This document shows, one piece after another, positions 14,217 through 23,974 of a DNA stretch of 64,000 nucleotides (the stretch's first letter is position 1; every line of letters begins with the position of its first letter). A program made the translations under genes and the position numbers. This stretch comes from Roseococcus pinisoli (GTDB lineage: Bacteria > Pseudomonadota > Alphaproteobacteria > Acetobacterales > Acetobacteraceae). The notes under the pieces were generated by a model. That model made no database searches, had not been told where the DNA came from, and saw only the letters and a program-made list of their open reading frames with translations. The stretch is from contig NZ_JAHCDA010000001.1 in NCBI RefSeq assembly GCF_018413645.1, forward strand, positions 1,116,001-1,180,000, in the 5' to 3' direction.

Positions 14217-17078
14217 TCAGGCGCCGGGGGGCGTGTCGGAGCGCCGTTCCTCCAGCGCCGCCGCCAGCGCCGCGCGCAGGCGCGCGGGTGTGATCGGCTG
14301 TTCCAGAACCGGCGCGTCGTCCAGGCCCTCCACCGGGATCGCGAGGGGCGAAAGGAAGAGCACGGTCGCCGCGCGGCGCAGCAGCAGCTGGGCCACGGGC
14401 TGGACGGAGCGGCCCGCCAGCGTGCCCGCCAGGATCGCCGCATCGAGCCTGCCGGCCTTCTCCACCAGCTGGATCGCCCCCTCCACCGTCTCGGCGGGAC
14501 CTTCCACCTCGCAGCCGGCCTCCCGCAGGGCGGAGGCGATGGTAAGGGCCGAGACGGCGTCCCCGCCGGCCACCAGCACCCGGCGGCCGGTGAGCGGGCC
14601 GGCGCCCGAGACGGTGCCCGGGGCGGCACTGCCCGCCACGGCCGGGGGACCGATGGTCAGCACGCAGCGGAGGCCGCCGGGGTCCCAGCTGCGCTCGATC
14701 CCGCCCGCTAGCTGGCCGCGCATATTCGCGTCGATGAGCAGCGAGCCGAAGCCCGTTCGTTCGGGCGTGCCCAGGACGGGCGGCCCGCCGCGCTCCACCC
14801 AGTTGAGGAAGACCCCGCCGCCGGCATCACGCTCCCAGTGCAGGGCCACATGCCCTTCCGGCCGGGAGAGGGCGCCGTATTTCACGGCGTTGTTGGCGAG
14901 CTCGTGCAGGACGAGGGTGAGGGGCTGCGCCGCCTCGGCCGTGAGGCGTAGGGGCGGCCCCTCCATCGAGGACCGGTCGGCATGCGGCGCCAGCTCCTGC
15001 CGGACGATCTCGCGCAGGTCCGCGCCCACCCATTTCTCGCGCGACAGCACATTATGGGCGCGGCTCATGGCGCCGATGCGGCCTTCCAGCACCTCGACCA
15101 GCGCGGGCACGTCATCCTGCGCATCGGCGGCCGAGAGGCGGATCAGGCCGCGCACCACGCTCAGCGCGTTCTGGGCCCGGTGGTCGACCTCGCGCGAGAG
15201 CATACGCTCGGAGGCCTCGACGCGCTTGCGGGCGGTGATGTCGATGATCGCGCAGCTCACGCCCGTGACCTCGCCCCAGCCGCCGCGCACCGGGTAGAAA
15301 TTGCAGAGCCAGTACCGCTCCTCGCCGCCGAGCTGGACGCGGAGCTCGAACTCCTCGACCGGCTTGCCGGTGGTCAGCACCATCTGCAGCGCCGGCTCCA
15401 GATCCGCGGCGACATGCGGCGCCATCTCGGAGAAATGCCGCCCAAGGTGCGCCGCGACGGGCTGCCCGTTCGCCTGGGCCAGCTTCTCGTTCAGCGCGAT
15501 GAAGCGCAGCTCGCGGTCCATGAGGCAGAGAGCGGCCGGCGCGGTCTCGTAGGTGGCCTGGAGCTGGGCCGCGCCCGAGGCGATGGCCGCCCGCGCCTCC
15601 CGATGCTCATGGAAGTCGACACCGACCAGGGCCCAGCTGCTGACGCCGCCGCCCTCATCCTCGATCGGGCCGCCATGGAGGAGGAACCAGCGCCAGCTGC
15701 GATCGGCGGCACGGCGCAGGCGCACCTCGCGCGTGAAGGCCGCATCGGCCACGGGCCTCGCCTCGGCCATGGCGGCGCGCCAGGCCGCGTCCGCGCCCGC
15801 CCAGTCCTCGGGATGGACGGCGGCGAGCCATCCATCGCCCATGCTCTGCGCCTCGGTCAGGCCGGTGGTCTGCTGCCAGAAGCCGTTGACCCAGTCGACG
15901 CGCCCCTTGCGGTCGGCGGTCAGCACCACCTGCGGCGCCACGCGGATCACGGCCTGCATACGGGCGACGGCGGCCTGGCGCTCGGCCATGCGGGCCTGGA
16001 CATTGTCGGCCATGTCGTCGAAGGCGTCGGCCAGACGCTCGAACTCGCGGCCGCCGCCCACCGGGCCCACGCGGGCGCTCCAATCCTGCTCCCGCCAGCG
16101 CTGGGCGGCGGTCAGCAGCCGGCGGACCGGCCGCTCGATCGTCGCGTGGAAGCCCAGGAGGGCGAGCAGGAAGGTCAGCAGCAGCGAGCCCACGATCATG
16201 ATCGCGGCGCGCCGGTCGTCGGCGGCGGCCTCCACCATCTGCGGGCCGGATTCGAGGCCGACGGAGACGAAAAGCGCGCCCTCCGGTCCTTCCCGGATCG
16301 GCAGGTAGGCGACCATGCGGACCACGCCGTCGAGCCCGGTCATTTCGCGCATGCCCGTGGTCGACCCCTGGGGATCGCGTGGGAAGGGCCTCAGGGTGGT
16401 GCCGATGTAGCGATCCGGATCGAGGGAGCGCGCCAGCACGGTGTAGCCACGGTCGGCGACCAGGGCGACGGCGCCCGGCGGAAGCTCCGTGGTGCTGAGA
16501 TTCTCGGTCATCCAGCGAACGGAAAGGCCGAGCACGATGACGGCCATCGGCTCGCCGACCTCGTTCCTCAGCGGCGCGGCCAGATGGAGCGTGGGCTGGC
16601 CGGTGCCGCGCCCGACCGCATATTCGCCGATCTGGAAAGAATTCTCCCGCATGACCGCCTGCAGGTACGGCCGGTCGCCGAGCCGCGCGTTGCCGACGGC
16701 CTCCGGATGGGCTGAGCAGACGCTCTCGCCCTGAGGGCTGAGCAGCGTGGCGGCTGCGTAGCGCGGATTGGCCGCGATGATCCGCGCGAGGAAGTCGTTG
16801 CAATCCTGGCTGGGCCGGTTGGCGCGGATGGCGTCGTGCGCGGCGATGGCGCTGAGCAGCTGGCGCGCGGCCTCCACATTCGCCGACTGCTCGCGCGCGA
16901 TCAGCCCGGCCAGTCGCATGGCCTGGCTGCCGAGCTGCTCCGTGCGCTCGCGCCGGGCGTCGCGCTCCATGTTGACCTGCACGAGCCCCGCCGGAACAAG
17001 CGCGATGATCAGCCCCAGGAAGACCCGCATCGCGAGCGGAAGGCGGAAGATCCCCTTCCTGGTCCGTCCCGACTTCAT
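14217..17078 (-). CDS. HWE-family sensor histidine kinase with degenerate receiver
   Basis: This 953-aa protein has TM1 near residues 17-35 (MRVFLGLIIALVPAG), a periplasmic Cache-type sensor to about 290, TM2 (IMIVGSLLLTFLLALLGFHA), a HAMP-like segment, two PAS domains (to about 620), and an HWE kinase core. The phosphoacceptor is H633 in REVDHRAQNALSVVRGL; VLHELANNAVKYGALS is the N box. The C-terminal 100 residues look like a receiver but lack its active site: LVAGGDA replaces the acidic pair, DAAILAG lacks the phosphoacceptor Asp, and LEQPITP has Q for Lys. ATG 17078 is chosen over a TTG at 17138. HWE kinases commonly feed PhyR in Alphaproteobacteria, and phyR is 9 kb away; pairing is inferred. 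Confidence 0.87.
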   Translation of the reverse strand: MKSGRTRKGIFRLPLAMRVFLGLIIALVPAGLVQVNMERDARRERTEQLGSQAMRLAGLIAREQSANVEAARQLLSAIAAHDAIRANRPSQDCNDFLARIIAANPRYAAATLLSPQGESVCSAHPEAVGNARLGDRPYLQAVMRENSFQIGEYAVGRGTGQPTLHLAAPLRNEVGEPMAVIVLGLSVRWMTENLSTTELPPGAVALVADRGYTVLARSLDPDRYIGTTLRPFPRDPQGSTTGMREMTGLDGVVRMVAYLPIREGPEGALFVSVGLESGPQMVEAAADDRRAAIMIVGSLLLTFLLALLGFHATIERPVRRLLTAAQRWREQDWSARVGPVGGGREFERLADAFDDMADNVQARMAERQAAVARMQAVIRVAPQVVLTADRKGRVDWVNGFWQQTTGLTEAQSMGDGWLAAVHPEDWAGADAAWRAAMAEARPVADAAFTREVRLRRAADRSWRWFLLHGGPIEDEGGGVSSWALVGVDFHEHREARAAIASGAAQLQATYETAPAALCLMDRELRFIALNEKLAQANGQPVAAHLGRHFSEMAPHVAADLEPALQMVLTTGKPVEEFELRVQLGGEERYWLCNFYPVRGGWGEVTGVSCAIIDITARKRVEASERMLSREVDHRAQNALSVVRGLIRLSAADAQDDVPALVEVLEGRIGAMSRAHNVLSREKWVGADLREIVRQELAPHADRSSMEGPPLRLTAEAAQPLTLVLHELANNAVKYGALSRPEGHVALHWERDAGGGVFLNWVERGGPPVLGTPERTGFGSLLIDANMRGQLAGGIERSWDPGGLRCVLTIGPPAVAGSAAPGTVSGAGPLTGRRVLVAGGDAVSALTIASALREAGCEVEGPAETVEGAIQLVEKAGRLDAAILAGTLAGRSVQPVAQLLLRRAATVLFLSPLAIPVEGLDDAPVLEQPITPARLRAALAAALEERRSDTPPGA

Positions 17079-17368
17079 GGGGAGCGGAACCACGGGCGGC
17101 CATCTGCGCGTCCGTTCCGGCAGGAGGAGGGATGGCAAGCATCCGCTCGGCTTCGCGGGGGGCTTTCCCTCGGAAGGCGGATGGGAATCTGCAGCACGTG
17201 CAAGTCTCCGGCGGCGCCCGCCGGGCGGGGCTTTCCCATCCTGCCATGGATCACGCAGGGAATGTCACCCCCAGGCATGAAAGGAACTACCCGCGCAACG
17301 CGGCATCGGGCGACGGATGATCCGGAGGGGGAGGGAACCGGCGGGGCCTAGATGGCCTGCGGGAACCC

Positions 17369-17444
17369 TGGTGGAGCCAGGCGGAATCGAACCGCCGACC
17401 TCTTGAATGCCATTCAAGCGCTCTACCAACTGAGCTATGGCCCC
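17369..17444 (-). tRNA. tRNA-Ala (anticodon GGC)
   Basis: This is a 76-nt cloverleaf on the minus strand. The acceptor GGGGCCA pairs with TGGCTCC and ends in an encoded CCA; the D arm contains AGCTCAGTTGGTAGAGC; the anticodon stem CTTGA/TCAAG closes the loop ATGGCAT, so the anticodon is GGC, reading Ala GCC codons; the T arm contains GGTTCGATTCC. GCC is a favoured codon at this GC content. Confidence 0.96.
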
Positions 17445-17561
17445 TGGGGTGGGAGGCCGTATAGCTACGCTCTGCGGACCCCGCAATACCCACCCGCGCA
17501 CTTTCGCGAATGATGTCGTGCGGCTAGCTTCCCGGACATCCGATCGAGGGGGTGACGACGA

Positions 17562-18266
17562 ATGCGCAAGGTCTATCCGGACGCCACGGCCGCGCTGGCC
17601 GGGCTGTTGAAGGACGGAATGGTGATCCATGCCGGCGGCTTCGGCCTCTGCGGCATTCCCGCGGTCCTGATCGACGCCGTGAAGGAATCCGGCGTGAAGG
17701 ACCTCACCGTCGTCTCCAACAATGCCGGCATCGACGATGTGGGCCTCGGCAAGCTCCTCCGCACGCGGCAGATCAAGAAGATGATCGCCAGCTACGTGGG
17801 CGAGAACGCGGAGTTCGCCCGCCAGTTCCTGGCCGGTGAGCTCGAGATCGAGTTCAACCCCCAGGGCACGCTGGCCGAGCGCATCCGCGCCGGCGGCGCC
17901 GGCATCCCGGCCTTCTTTACGAGGACCGGCGTCGGCACGGCTGTGGCGGAGGGCAAGCCCACCCAGGTCTTCGACGGCGAGACCTATGTGATGGAGCGCG
18001 GCATCGTGGCCGACGTCGCCCTCGTGCATGCCTGGAAGGGCGATACCGAGGGCAACCTCGTCTATCGGCGCACGGCGCGGAACTTCAATCCGATGATGGC
18101 GACGGCGGCGAAGGTCACGGTCGCGCAGGTGGAGAACCTGGTGGCCGTGGGCGAGATCGACCCGGACCACGTCATCACCCCGGGCGTCTTCGTGAAGCGC
18201 ATCGTCGCGCTGCCTGCCGGCTACGAGAAGCTCATCGAGAACCGCACGGTTCGCAAGGCCGCCTGA
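17562..18266 (+). CDS. scoA: 3-oxoacid CoA-transferase subunit A
   Basis: This 234-aa CoA-transferase family I alpha subunit has the glycine-rich CoA loop [19 protein letters not shown] at residues 19-37. Subunit signatures include [19 protein letters not shown] and [20 protein letters not shown], plus [20 protein letters not shown]. With subunit B it transfers CoA between succinyl-CoA and acetoacetate (SCOT-type), allowing use of ketone bodies or recovery from polyhydroxybutyrate. GGGGGTG precedes the ATG. It is followed 13 nt later by the B subunit. Confidence 0.93.
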   Translation: MRKVYPDATAALAGLLKDGMVIHAGGFGLCGIPAVLIDAVKESGVKDLTVVSNNAGIDDVGLGKLLRTRQIKKMIASYVGENAEFARQFLAGELEIEFNPQGTLAERIRAGGAGIPAFFTRTGVGTAVAEGKPTQVFDGETYVMERGIVADVALVHAWKGDTEGNLVYRRTARNFNPMMATAAKVTVAQVENLVAVGEIDPDHVITPGVFVKRIVALPAGYEKLIENRTVRKAA

Positions 18267-18279
18267 GGAGATCGAAGAC

Positions 18280-18924
18280 ATGCCCTGGAATCGCGACGAG
18301 ATGGCCGCCCGCGCGGCCCGTGAGCTCGAAGACGGCTTCTACGTCAATCTCGGCATCGGCATCCCGACGCTGGTGGCCAACCACATCCCCGATGGCATTT
18401 CCGTCCAGCTGCAGAGCGAGAACGGCATGCTCGGCATCGGGCCCTTCCCGCTCGAGGGCGAGGAGGACCCGGATGTCATCAATGCCGGCAAGCAGACCGT
18501 CTCGATGCTGCCGACGACGAGCATCTTCAGCAGTGCCGACAGCTTCGCCATGATCCGCGGCGGGCATATCGACCTGTCGATCCTGGGCGCGCTGCAGGTG
18601 GCCCAGAACGGCGACCTCGCGAACTGGATGATCCCCGGCAAGATGGTGAAGGGCATGGGCGGCGCCATGGACCTCGTCGCCGGCGTGAAGCGCGTGGTCG
18701 TGCTGATGGAGCACACCGCCAAGGGCGACGCCCCGAAGCTGCTGAAGGAGTGCGAGCTGCCGCTCACCGGTTCCCGTGTGGTGGACATGGTGGTGACGGA
18801 GCTCGCGGTCTTCACCCTCGACCGCCGGGGCGACGAGGGCATGCGCCTGATCGAGCTGGCGCCCGGCGTCACGCTCGACGAGGTGAAGGCCAAGACGGCG
18901 GCCGATTTCAAGGTCGCGCTCTAG
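18280..18924 (+). CDS. scoB: 3-oxoacid CoA-transferase subunit B
   Basis: This 214-aa beta subunit has the catalytic glutamate E47 in [18 protein letters not shown]; it forms the glutamyl-CoA thioester intermediate. The family segments [34 protein letters not shown] and [18 protein letters not shown] are all present at the usual places. GAGGAGATCG precedes the ATG. A strong hairpin follows the stop, closing the two-gene operon. Confidence 0.94.
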   Translation: MPWNRDEMAARAARELEDGFYVNLGIGIPTLVANHIPDGISVQLQSENGMLGIGPFPLEGEEDPDVINAGKQTVSMLPTTSIFSSADSFAMIRGGHIDLSILGALQVAQNGDLANWMIPGKMVKGMGGAMDLVAGVKRVVVLMEHTAKGDAPKLLKECELPLTGSRVVDMVVTELAVFTLDRRGDEGMRLIELAPGVTLDEVKAKTAADFKVAL

Positions 18925-18931
18925 CCTGAAC

Positions 18932-18955
18932 GGGCCGGGCGATGGCGCCCGGCCC
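18932..18955 (+). terminator. Hairpin after scoAB
   Basis: A 10-bp perfect stem, GGGCCGGGCG/CGCCCGGCCC, with an ATGG loop lies 7 nt after the scoB stop. It lacks a U-run, so termination may need help, but the placement is right. Confidence 0.45.
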
Positions 18956-19024
18956 ATCCGGACATGCGACCGGAGGCCGCCGGAGGGGTTGTAGTGACCG
19001 CATTGCAACGGAATCCGCGCTAGC

Positions 19025-20215
19025 ATGTCCCCGACTTCCGGCCTCCGACGGCTCGGCCGCCTCTGGTCCGACGTGAAGGCGGCGCTCTTCGCCTCGGATC
19101 TCGACGCCGCTCAGGACGAGATTCGCGTCCAGGCGCGCTCCACCGCTCCCGTCATCTGGCTCGTCGGCAAGACCGGCGCGGGCAAGACGGCCATCGTCTC
19201 CGCCCTTACCGGCGATCCCCGAGCCGAGGTGGGGGAGGGCTACCAGCCCTGTACCCGGCAGGCCTCCTTCTACGACGTGCCCGAGGAGGCGCCCTTCCTC
19301 CGCTTCCTCGACACGCGCGGCCTGGAGGAGGCGGGCTACGATCCCGCCGAGGACATTGCCTGGTGCGAATCGCAGGCGCACCTCCTCCTCGCAGTCATGC
19401 AGGTGGACGATCCGGCCCAGGAGCCGGTGATGAAGGTGCTGCGCCAGGCCCGCCGCCGGCACCCGGACTGGCCGCTGGTGGTGGCGCAGACCGGCCTGCA
19501 CCGCCGCTACCGGCCGGGCACCGGCCATCCCGCGAGCTTCGACGAGGCCGCCCTGCCCGAGTCGCTGGCCGATGCCCTGGCCCATCAGCGGGGCCTGTTC
19601 CGGGGGCTGCCGGGCGAGGACAAGCCGGTCTTCGTGCCGATCGACTTCACCCAGCCGGAGGACGGCTTCGAGCCCCGGGCCTATCGGTTGGAGGCGCTGG
19701 ACGCCGCCCTCGAGGCCGCGATGCCGGATGCGCTCGACGCCCTGCACGCCGCCCGGGCGGATGAGGGCAATGACAGCCGCCAGCGCGCCGCCCGCCGCAC
19801 CGTCTACGCCTATGTAACCCTGGCCGCCGCGGCCGGGGCCGTGCCCATCCCGCTGGCCGGCATGGCCGGGCTCGCGGCGATGCAGGGCGCCATGCTCAAC
19901 CGCCTGGCCCGGCGCTACGAGGTGGAATGGACGCCGAGCCTCTTCGGCGCCTTCGCCGGCAGCCTGGGCGTGGGCACCATCGGCTGGTTCGGCGCGCGCT
20001 ACCTGGTGACGGAGGCCGTGAAGCTCGTGCCCGTGCTGGGGACGGCGGCGGGCATGGCGCTCAATGCCGGCACGGCCGCGGCCGTCACGGCCGGCACCGG
20101 CGAGGCCGCGCTGGTCTTCCTCCGCGCGCTCCGGGCCGGCCAGTCCGCCCCGCCGGAGGAGGTCCGGCAGGCCTATCGCGACGCCTTCCGCGCCTGGCGC
20201 GCGCGCCGCCCATGA
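19025..20215 (+). CDS. GTPase with C-terminal DUF697-like membrane region
   Basis: This 396-aa protein has a G domain in its first 200 residues: G1 GKTGAGKT (48-55), a G2-like TR (CTRQASFYD) and G3 FLDTRGL (95-100). The expected NKxD is replaced by AQTGLH, so nucleotide specificity is uncertain. The second half has glycine-rich hydrophobic spans (LAAAAGAVPIPLAGMAGLAA, FGAFAGSLGVGTIGWFGARY, LVPVLGTAAGMALNAGTAAA) typical of DUF697 proteins such as YcjF. It overlaps the next GTPase gene by ATGA. The role is unknown; a membrane-linked, Era/dynamin-like process is plausible. Confidence 0.78.
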   Translation: MSPTSGLRRLGRLWSDVKAALFASDLDAAQDEIRVQARSTAPVIWLVGKTGAGKTAIVSALTGDPRAEVGEGYQPCTRQASFYDVPEEAPFLRFLDTRGLEEAGYDPAEDIAWCESQAHLLLAVMQVDDPAQEPVMKVLRQARRRHPDWPLVVAQTGLHRRYRPGTGHPASFDEAALPESLADALAHQRGLFRGLPGEDKPVFVPIDFTQPEDGFEPRAYRLEALDAALEAAMPDALDALHAARADEGNDSRQRAARRTVYAYVTLAAAAGAVPIPLAGMAGLAAMQGAMLNRLARRYEVEWTPSLFGAFAGSLGVGTIGWFGARYLVTEAVKLVPVLGTAAGMALNAGTAAAVTAGTGEAALVFLRALRAGQSAPPEEVRQAYRDAFRAWRARRP

Positions 20216-21720
20216 ACTGGGCCCGCCGCCACTGGCTGGAACTGCTCCTGACCGTGCTGCTGGCGGTGCCCTGGCTCTCGCTCTTCGGCCTGGGCCTGCT
20301 CTGGCTCTGGCAGAACCACCGCGTTTTCGAATGGGCGGTGGCGGCGGCTGCGCTGGGCCTCGTCGGATGGCCCATCCGGGCCTTGCTGCGGCGCCGGGCC
20401 CGCGCCCGGGCGGCGGCGCTGCTGGCCGGCGAATCGGGGCGCGAGGGCGACTGGGACACCGAGTCGGCCGAGGCCTGGGCCAAGGTCGTCCGCTTTGCCG
20501 AGGAGACGAAGCCCCTCGATCTCGACGATCTGGGACGGGCGGAGGCCCTGGCGCGCGAGACCGTCGCGCTCGTGGCGGCCCATTTCCATCCGGGCCAGGT
20601 CGATCCGATGGCCCGGGTCACGCTTCCGGAGGCCCTGCTGGTAAGCGAGCAGGTGGCGCACCGGCTTCGCCGCTGGGTGATGGAATTGCCGGGCGCCTCG
20701 CGGATTCGCATCAGCGACGCCCTCTGGCTCCAGCGCCTGGTCGACCGCTATGGCCGGGCGGCGCAGCTGGCCTATGACGTGGGCGAGACGCTCTATCGGG
20801 TGGCGCGGGCCGGCGCCAACCCGGTGCAGGCCATCGCGCAGGAGGGGCAGCGACTCGCCTTCGGGGCCACGGGCGGCTTCCTCGGCAACAACCTCCGGCG
20901 CGCCGCGACGGCCAAGCTCATCCACGAGACGGGCCGCGCCGCGATCGACCTCTATTCCGGCCGGCTGCGGCTTTCCTCCCTGGAACTGGCCGAGCTGGCC
21001 CGTGCCGACGCCGAGTCGGCCCAGCCCGAGGCACCGCCGCGGCTGCTGCTCGTCGGCCAGGCGAATTCCGGAAAGACCTCGCTTCTCAATGCCTTGGCCG
21101 GCAGCGCCCGCGCCCTGGTGGGCTCTCTTCCGAGCGAGGGGCCGGTGCGCGAGCACCTGGTCACGGTCGAGGGGCGGCCGGCCCTGAACATCGCGGATAT
21201 GCCCCCGCTGGCCGATCCCGCGCGATTCCTGAAGGAGGCCGCGCGGGCGGACATGATCCTCTGGGTCGCCTCGGCCACCCAGCCGGGAAGGGGCCCCGAC
21301 GTCGCCGCGCTGGAGGCGCTGCGCGGTTGGGCGGGTGAGCAGCGCAGCCATCGCCCGCCGCCGATCCTCGCGGCCATGACGCATGCGGATCTCCTGCGGC
21401 CCGCCGCGGAATGGGCGCCGCCCTACGACCTGGACAAGCCCGGGGGCGCCAAGGCTCGCAGCCTCCGCGCCGCGCGGGACTCGGTGGCGGCTTCGCTTCT
21501 TCTGCCGCCCGAGTCGGTCATCCCCATTGCGCTGCCCGATGGCGGCCCCACCTGGAATGTGGACGTGCTGTGGGAGCGCCTCGTCGCGGAGCTGGATTCC
21601 GCGCGGCGGGCCCGCAACGAGAGGCTGTTGGACGAGGGCGCGACGGCTTCGGCGATGGTCGAGGCGAACCGGGCGCTGCGCGGCGGTTGGCGCCTTCTGA
21701 AATCGGCGGTGAAACAGTAG
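20212..21720 (+). CDS. Membrane-anchored GTPase (YcjX/Era-like)
   Basis: This 502-aa protein begins with two TM helices (WLELLLTVLLAVPWLSLFGL and VFEWAVAAAALGLVGWPIRA), has a helical middle part, then a G domain: G1 LLLVGQANSGKTSLLNAL (GQANSGKT at 282-289), G3-like NIADMPPL and a G4-like MTHADLL. DMPP instead of DxxG suggests altered hydrolysis. It starts in an ATGA overlap with the preceding GTPase, so the pair is coupled and probably acts as one membrane complex. Its stop lies 78 nt before atpH. Confidence 0.78.
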   Translation: MNWARRHWLELLLTVLLAVPWLSLFGLGLLWLWQNHRVFEWAVAAAALGLVGWPIRALLRRRARARAAALLAGESGREGDWDTESAEAWAKVVRFAEETKPLDLDDLGRAEALARETVALVAAHFHPGQVDPMARVTLPEALLVSEQVAHRLRRWVMELPGASRIRISDALWLQRLVDRYGRAAQLAYDVGETLYRVARAGANPVQAIAQEGQRLAFGATGGFLGNNLRRAATAKLIHETGRAAIDLYSGRLRLSSLELAELARADAESAQPEAPPRLLLVGQANSGKTSLLNALAGSARALVGSLPSEGPVREHLVTVEGRPALNIADMPPLADPARFLKEAARADMILWVASATQPGRGPDVAALEALRGWAGEQRSHRPPPILAAMTHADLLRPAAEWAPPYDLDKPGGAKARSLRAARDSVAASLLLPPESVIPIALPDGGPTWNVDVLWERLVAELDSARRARNERLLDEGATASAMVEANRALRGGWRLLKSAVKQ

Positions 21721-21798
21721 CCGCCGATTGGTTGCCGTGCCGTCATGCGTGTGATAGAGCGCCCTCGCTTTGCCAGGGAAACCCCTGGCTGAAACCTC

Positions 21799-22407
21799 AT
21801 GAACCGGGACAGCAAGGTGGCCGTCGAGACCATTTCCCCGAACGCGCCCCAGGCTGGCGGCGTCGCCGAGCGTTATGCCCTCGCCCTTCTGGGCCTGGCG
21901 GACGATCTCAGGCCGACCGACCCGGGCGCGATCGACCGCATCGCGACGGATATCGACGGCCTCGCCGCCATCTGCCGTAGCAATGCCGACTTCAGGGCCC
22001 TGATTGCCGATCCGCGCCGCGGCGCGGCGGAGCAGCAGAAGGCCGTGACCGCGATCCTGCAGTCTGCCGGCATCGGCGACGAGGTGCGCAAGCTGGTGGG
22101 CGTGCTCATCGCCAACCGCCGGCTCGCCGCGCTGCCCGACGTGGCGGCGGCCTTCGGCGCCAAGCTCGCGCAGCGCCGTGGCCAGCAGGTCGCCTACGTG
22201 ACCACCGCTTTCCCGCTCACCGACACGCAGCGCGCGCAGATCGCCGCCCGCCTGACGGAGAGCGGCATTTCCGGCGTCAAGCTCGTCGAGGCGCAGGATC
22301 CTTCCATTCTGGGTGGCCTGATCGTCCGGATCGGCTCTCGCCTGTTCGACAACAGCCTCAAGTCCAAACTGCAGCGCATGCAATTCGCCATGAAGGGAGC
22401 CGCCTGA
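21799..22407 (+). CDS. atpH: F1F0 ATP synthase subunit delta
   Basis: This 202-aa protein has the OSCP/delta fold: N-terminal helical bundle with [15 protein letters not shown] and [11 protein letters not shown], and the C-terminal segment [20 protein letters not shown] that is diagnostic. It links F1 to the stator stalk. It opens the atpHAGDC operon, the alphaproteobacterial arrangement in which F0 genes lie elsewhere. Its stop and the atpA start are separated by one base. Confidence 0.95.
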   Translation: MNRDSKVAVETISPNAPQAGGVAERYALALLGLADDLRPTDPGAIDRIATDIDGLAAICRSNADFRALIADPRRGAAEQQKAVTAILQSAGIGDEVRKLVGVLIANRRLAALPDVAAAFGAKLAQRRGQQVAYVTTAFPLTDTQRAQIAARLTESGISGVKLVEAQDPSILGGLIVRIGSRLFDNSLKSKLQRMQFAMKGAA

Positions 22408-22408
22408 G

Positions 22409-23941
22409 ATGGAAATCCGTCCGGCCGAGATTTCGGAGATCCTGAAGCAGCAGATCGCGGGCTTCGACGCTGATGCCAACGTGGCCGAGGTCGGCACCGT
22501 GCTGACGGTCGGCGACGGCATCGCGCGTGTCTACGGCCTGCAGAACGTGATGGCGGGCGAGCTGGTGGATTTCCCCGCTTCCGGCATCAAGGGCATGGCG
22601 CTGAACCTCGAGACCGACAATGTCGGTATCGTGCTCTTCGGCTCCGACATTTCCGTCCGCGAGGGCGACACGGTCAGCCGCACGGGCGCGATCGTGGACG
22701 TGCCGGTCGGCAAGGGCCTGCTCGGCCGCGTGGTCGACGGCCTCGGCAACCCGATCGACGGCAAGGGCCCGCTCACCGACGTGACGCGCCAGCGCGCCGA
22801 GGTGAAGGCGCCCGGCATCATTCCGCGCAAGTCGGTGCATGAGCCGATGCAGACGGGCATCAAGGCCATCGACGCCCTGATCCCGATCGGCCGTGGCCAG
22901 CGCGAGCTGATCATCGGTGACCGCCAGACCGGCAAGACCGCCGTGATCGTGGACACCATCCTGAACCAGAAGACGGTCAACGCCGGCGATGACGAGAGCA
23001 AGAAGCTCTACTGCATCTACGTCGCGATCGGCCAGAAGCGCTCCACCGTCGCCCAGCTCGTGAAGACGCTGGAAGAGAACGGCGCGCTCGAATACTCGAT
23101 CATCGTCGCCGCCACGGCTTCCGACCCGGCGCCGATGCAGTTCCTGGCGCCCTACACCGGCGCCGCTATGGGCGAGTTCTTCCGCGACAGCGGCCGGCAC
23201 GCGGTCATCTTCTACGACGATCTGTCCAAGCAGGCCGTCGCCTACCGCCAGATGTCGCTGCTGCTGCGCCGTCCGCCGGGCCGCGAGGCCTATCCGGGCG
23301 ACGTGTTCTACCTGCACTCCCGCCTGCTCGAGCGCGCGGCGAAGATGGGCGACGCTGCCGGCAATGGCTCGCTGACGGCGCTGCCGGTCATCGAGACGCA
23401 GGCCGGCGACGTGTCCGCCTACATCCCGACGAACGTGATCTCGATCACCGACGGCCAGATCTTCCTGGAGACGGAGCTCTTCTTCAAGGGCATCCGCCCC
23501 GCCGTGAACGTCGGCCTCTCGGTCTCGCGCGTCGGTTCCGCCGCGCAGATCAAGGCGATGAAGCAGGTGGCCGGCAAGATCAAGCTGGAGCTGGCGCAGT
23601 ACCGCGAGATGGCGGCCTTCGCGCAGTTCTCGTCGGATCTGGACGCTTCCACCCAGGCCCTGCTGAACCGCGGTGCCCGCCTGACCGAGCTGCTGAAGCA
23701 GCCTCAGTTCAAGCCGGTCGCGGTCGAGGATCAGGTCATCGCGATCTTTGCCGGCACCCGCGGCTATCTCGACAAGCTGCCCCTGAACAAGGTCGGCGAG
23801 TTCGAGGCGCGCCTGCTGGGCGAGCTGCGTTCGAGCGCGCCGGACATCGTGGCGGCCATCCGGAATGATCGCGAGATCAAGAAGGAGACCGAGGCCAAGC
23901 TCGTCGCGTTCCTCGACAGCTTCGCCAAGTCCTTCGCCTGA
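22409..23941 (+). CDS. atpA: F1F0 ATP synthase subunit alpha
   Basis: This 510-aa protein is full length and highly conserved. It starts [16 protein letters not shown], has the P-loop GDRQTGKT (about residues 170-177), the [20 protein letters not shown] segment and the signature [17 protein letters not shown] near 370. It carries the non-catalytic nucleotide sites of the F1 hexamer. Codon use is strongly biased to C-ending codons, as expected for high expression. Confidence 0.98.
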   Translation: MEIRPAEISEILKQQIAGFDADANVAEVGTVLTVGDGIARVYGLQNVMAGELVDFPASGIKGMALNLETDNVGIVLFGSDISVREGDTVSRTGAIVDVPVGKGLLGRVVDGLGNPIDGKGPLTDVTRQRAEVKAPGIIPRKSVHEPMQTGIKAIDALIPIGRGQRELIIGDRQTGKTAVIVDTILNQKTVNAGDDESKKLYCIYVAIGQKRSTVAQLVKTLEENGALEYSIIVAATASDPAPMQFLAPYTGAAMGEFFRDSGRHAVIFYDDLSKQAVAYRQMSLLLRRPPGREAYPGDVFYLHSRLLERAAKMGDAAGNGSLTALPVIETQAGDVSAYIPTNVISITDGQIFLETELFFKGIRPAVNVGLSVSRVGSAAQIKAMKQVAGKIKLELAQYREMAAFAQFSSDLDASTQALLNRGARLTELLKQPQFKPVAVEDQVIAIFAGTRGYLDKLPLNKVGEFEARLLGELRSSAPDIVAAIRNDREIKKETEAKLVAFLDSFAKSFA

Positions 23942-23974
23942 ACGCCCCACTAGACCTGGCGGAGACCCACTGAG

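Noticed and set aside
17079-17138. N-terminal extension of the HWE kinase from a TTG codon
   Set aside because: The ATG at 17078 gives a normal short cytoplasmic lead before TM1; the extension adds only a low-complexity segment and has no ribosome-binding site.
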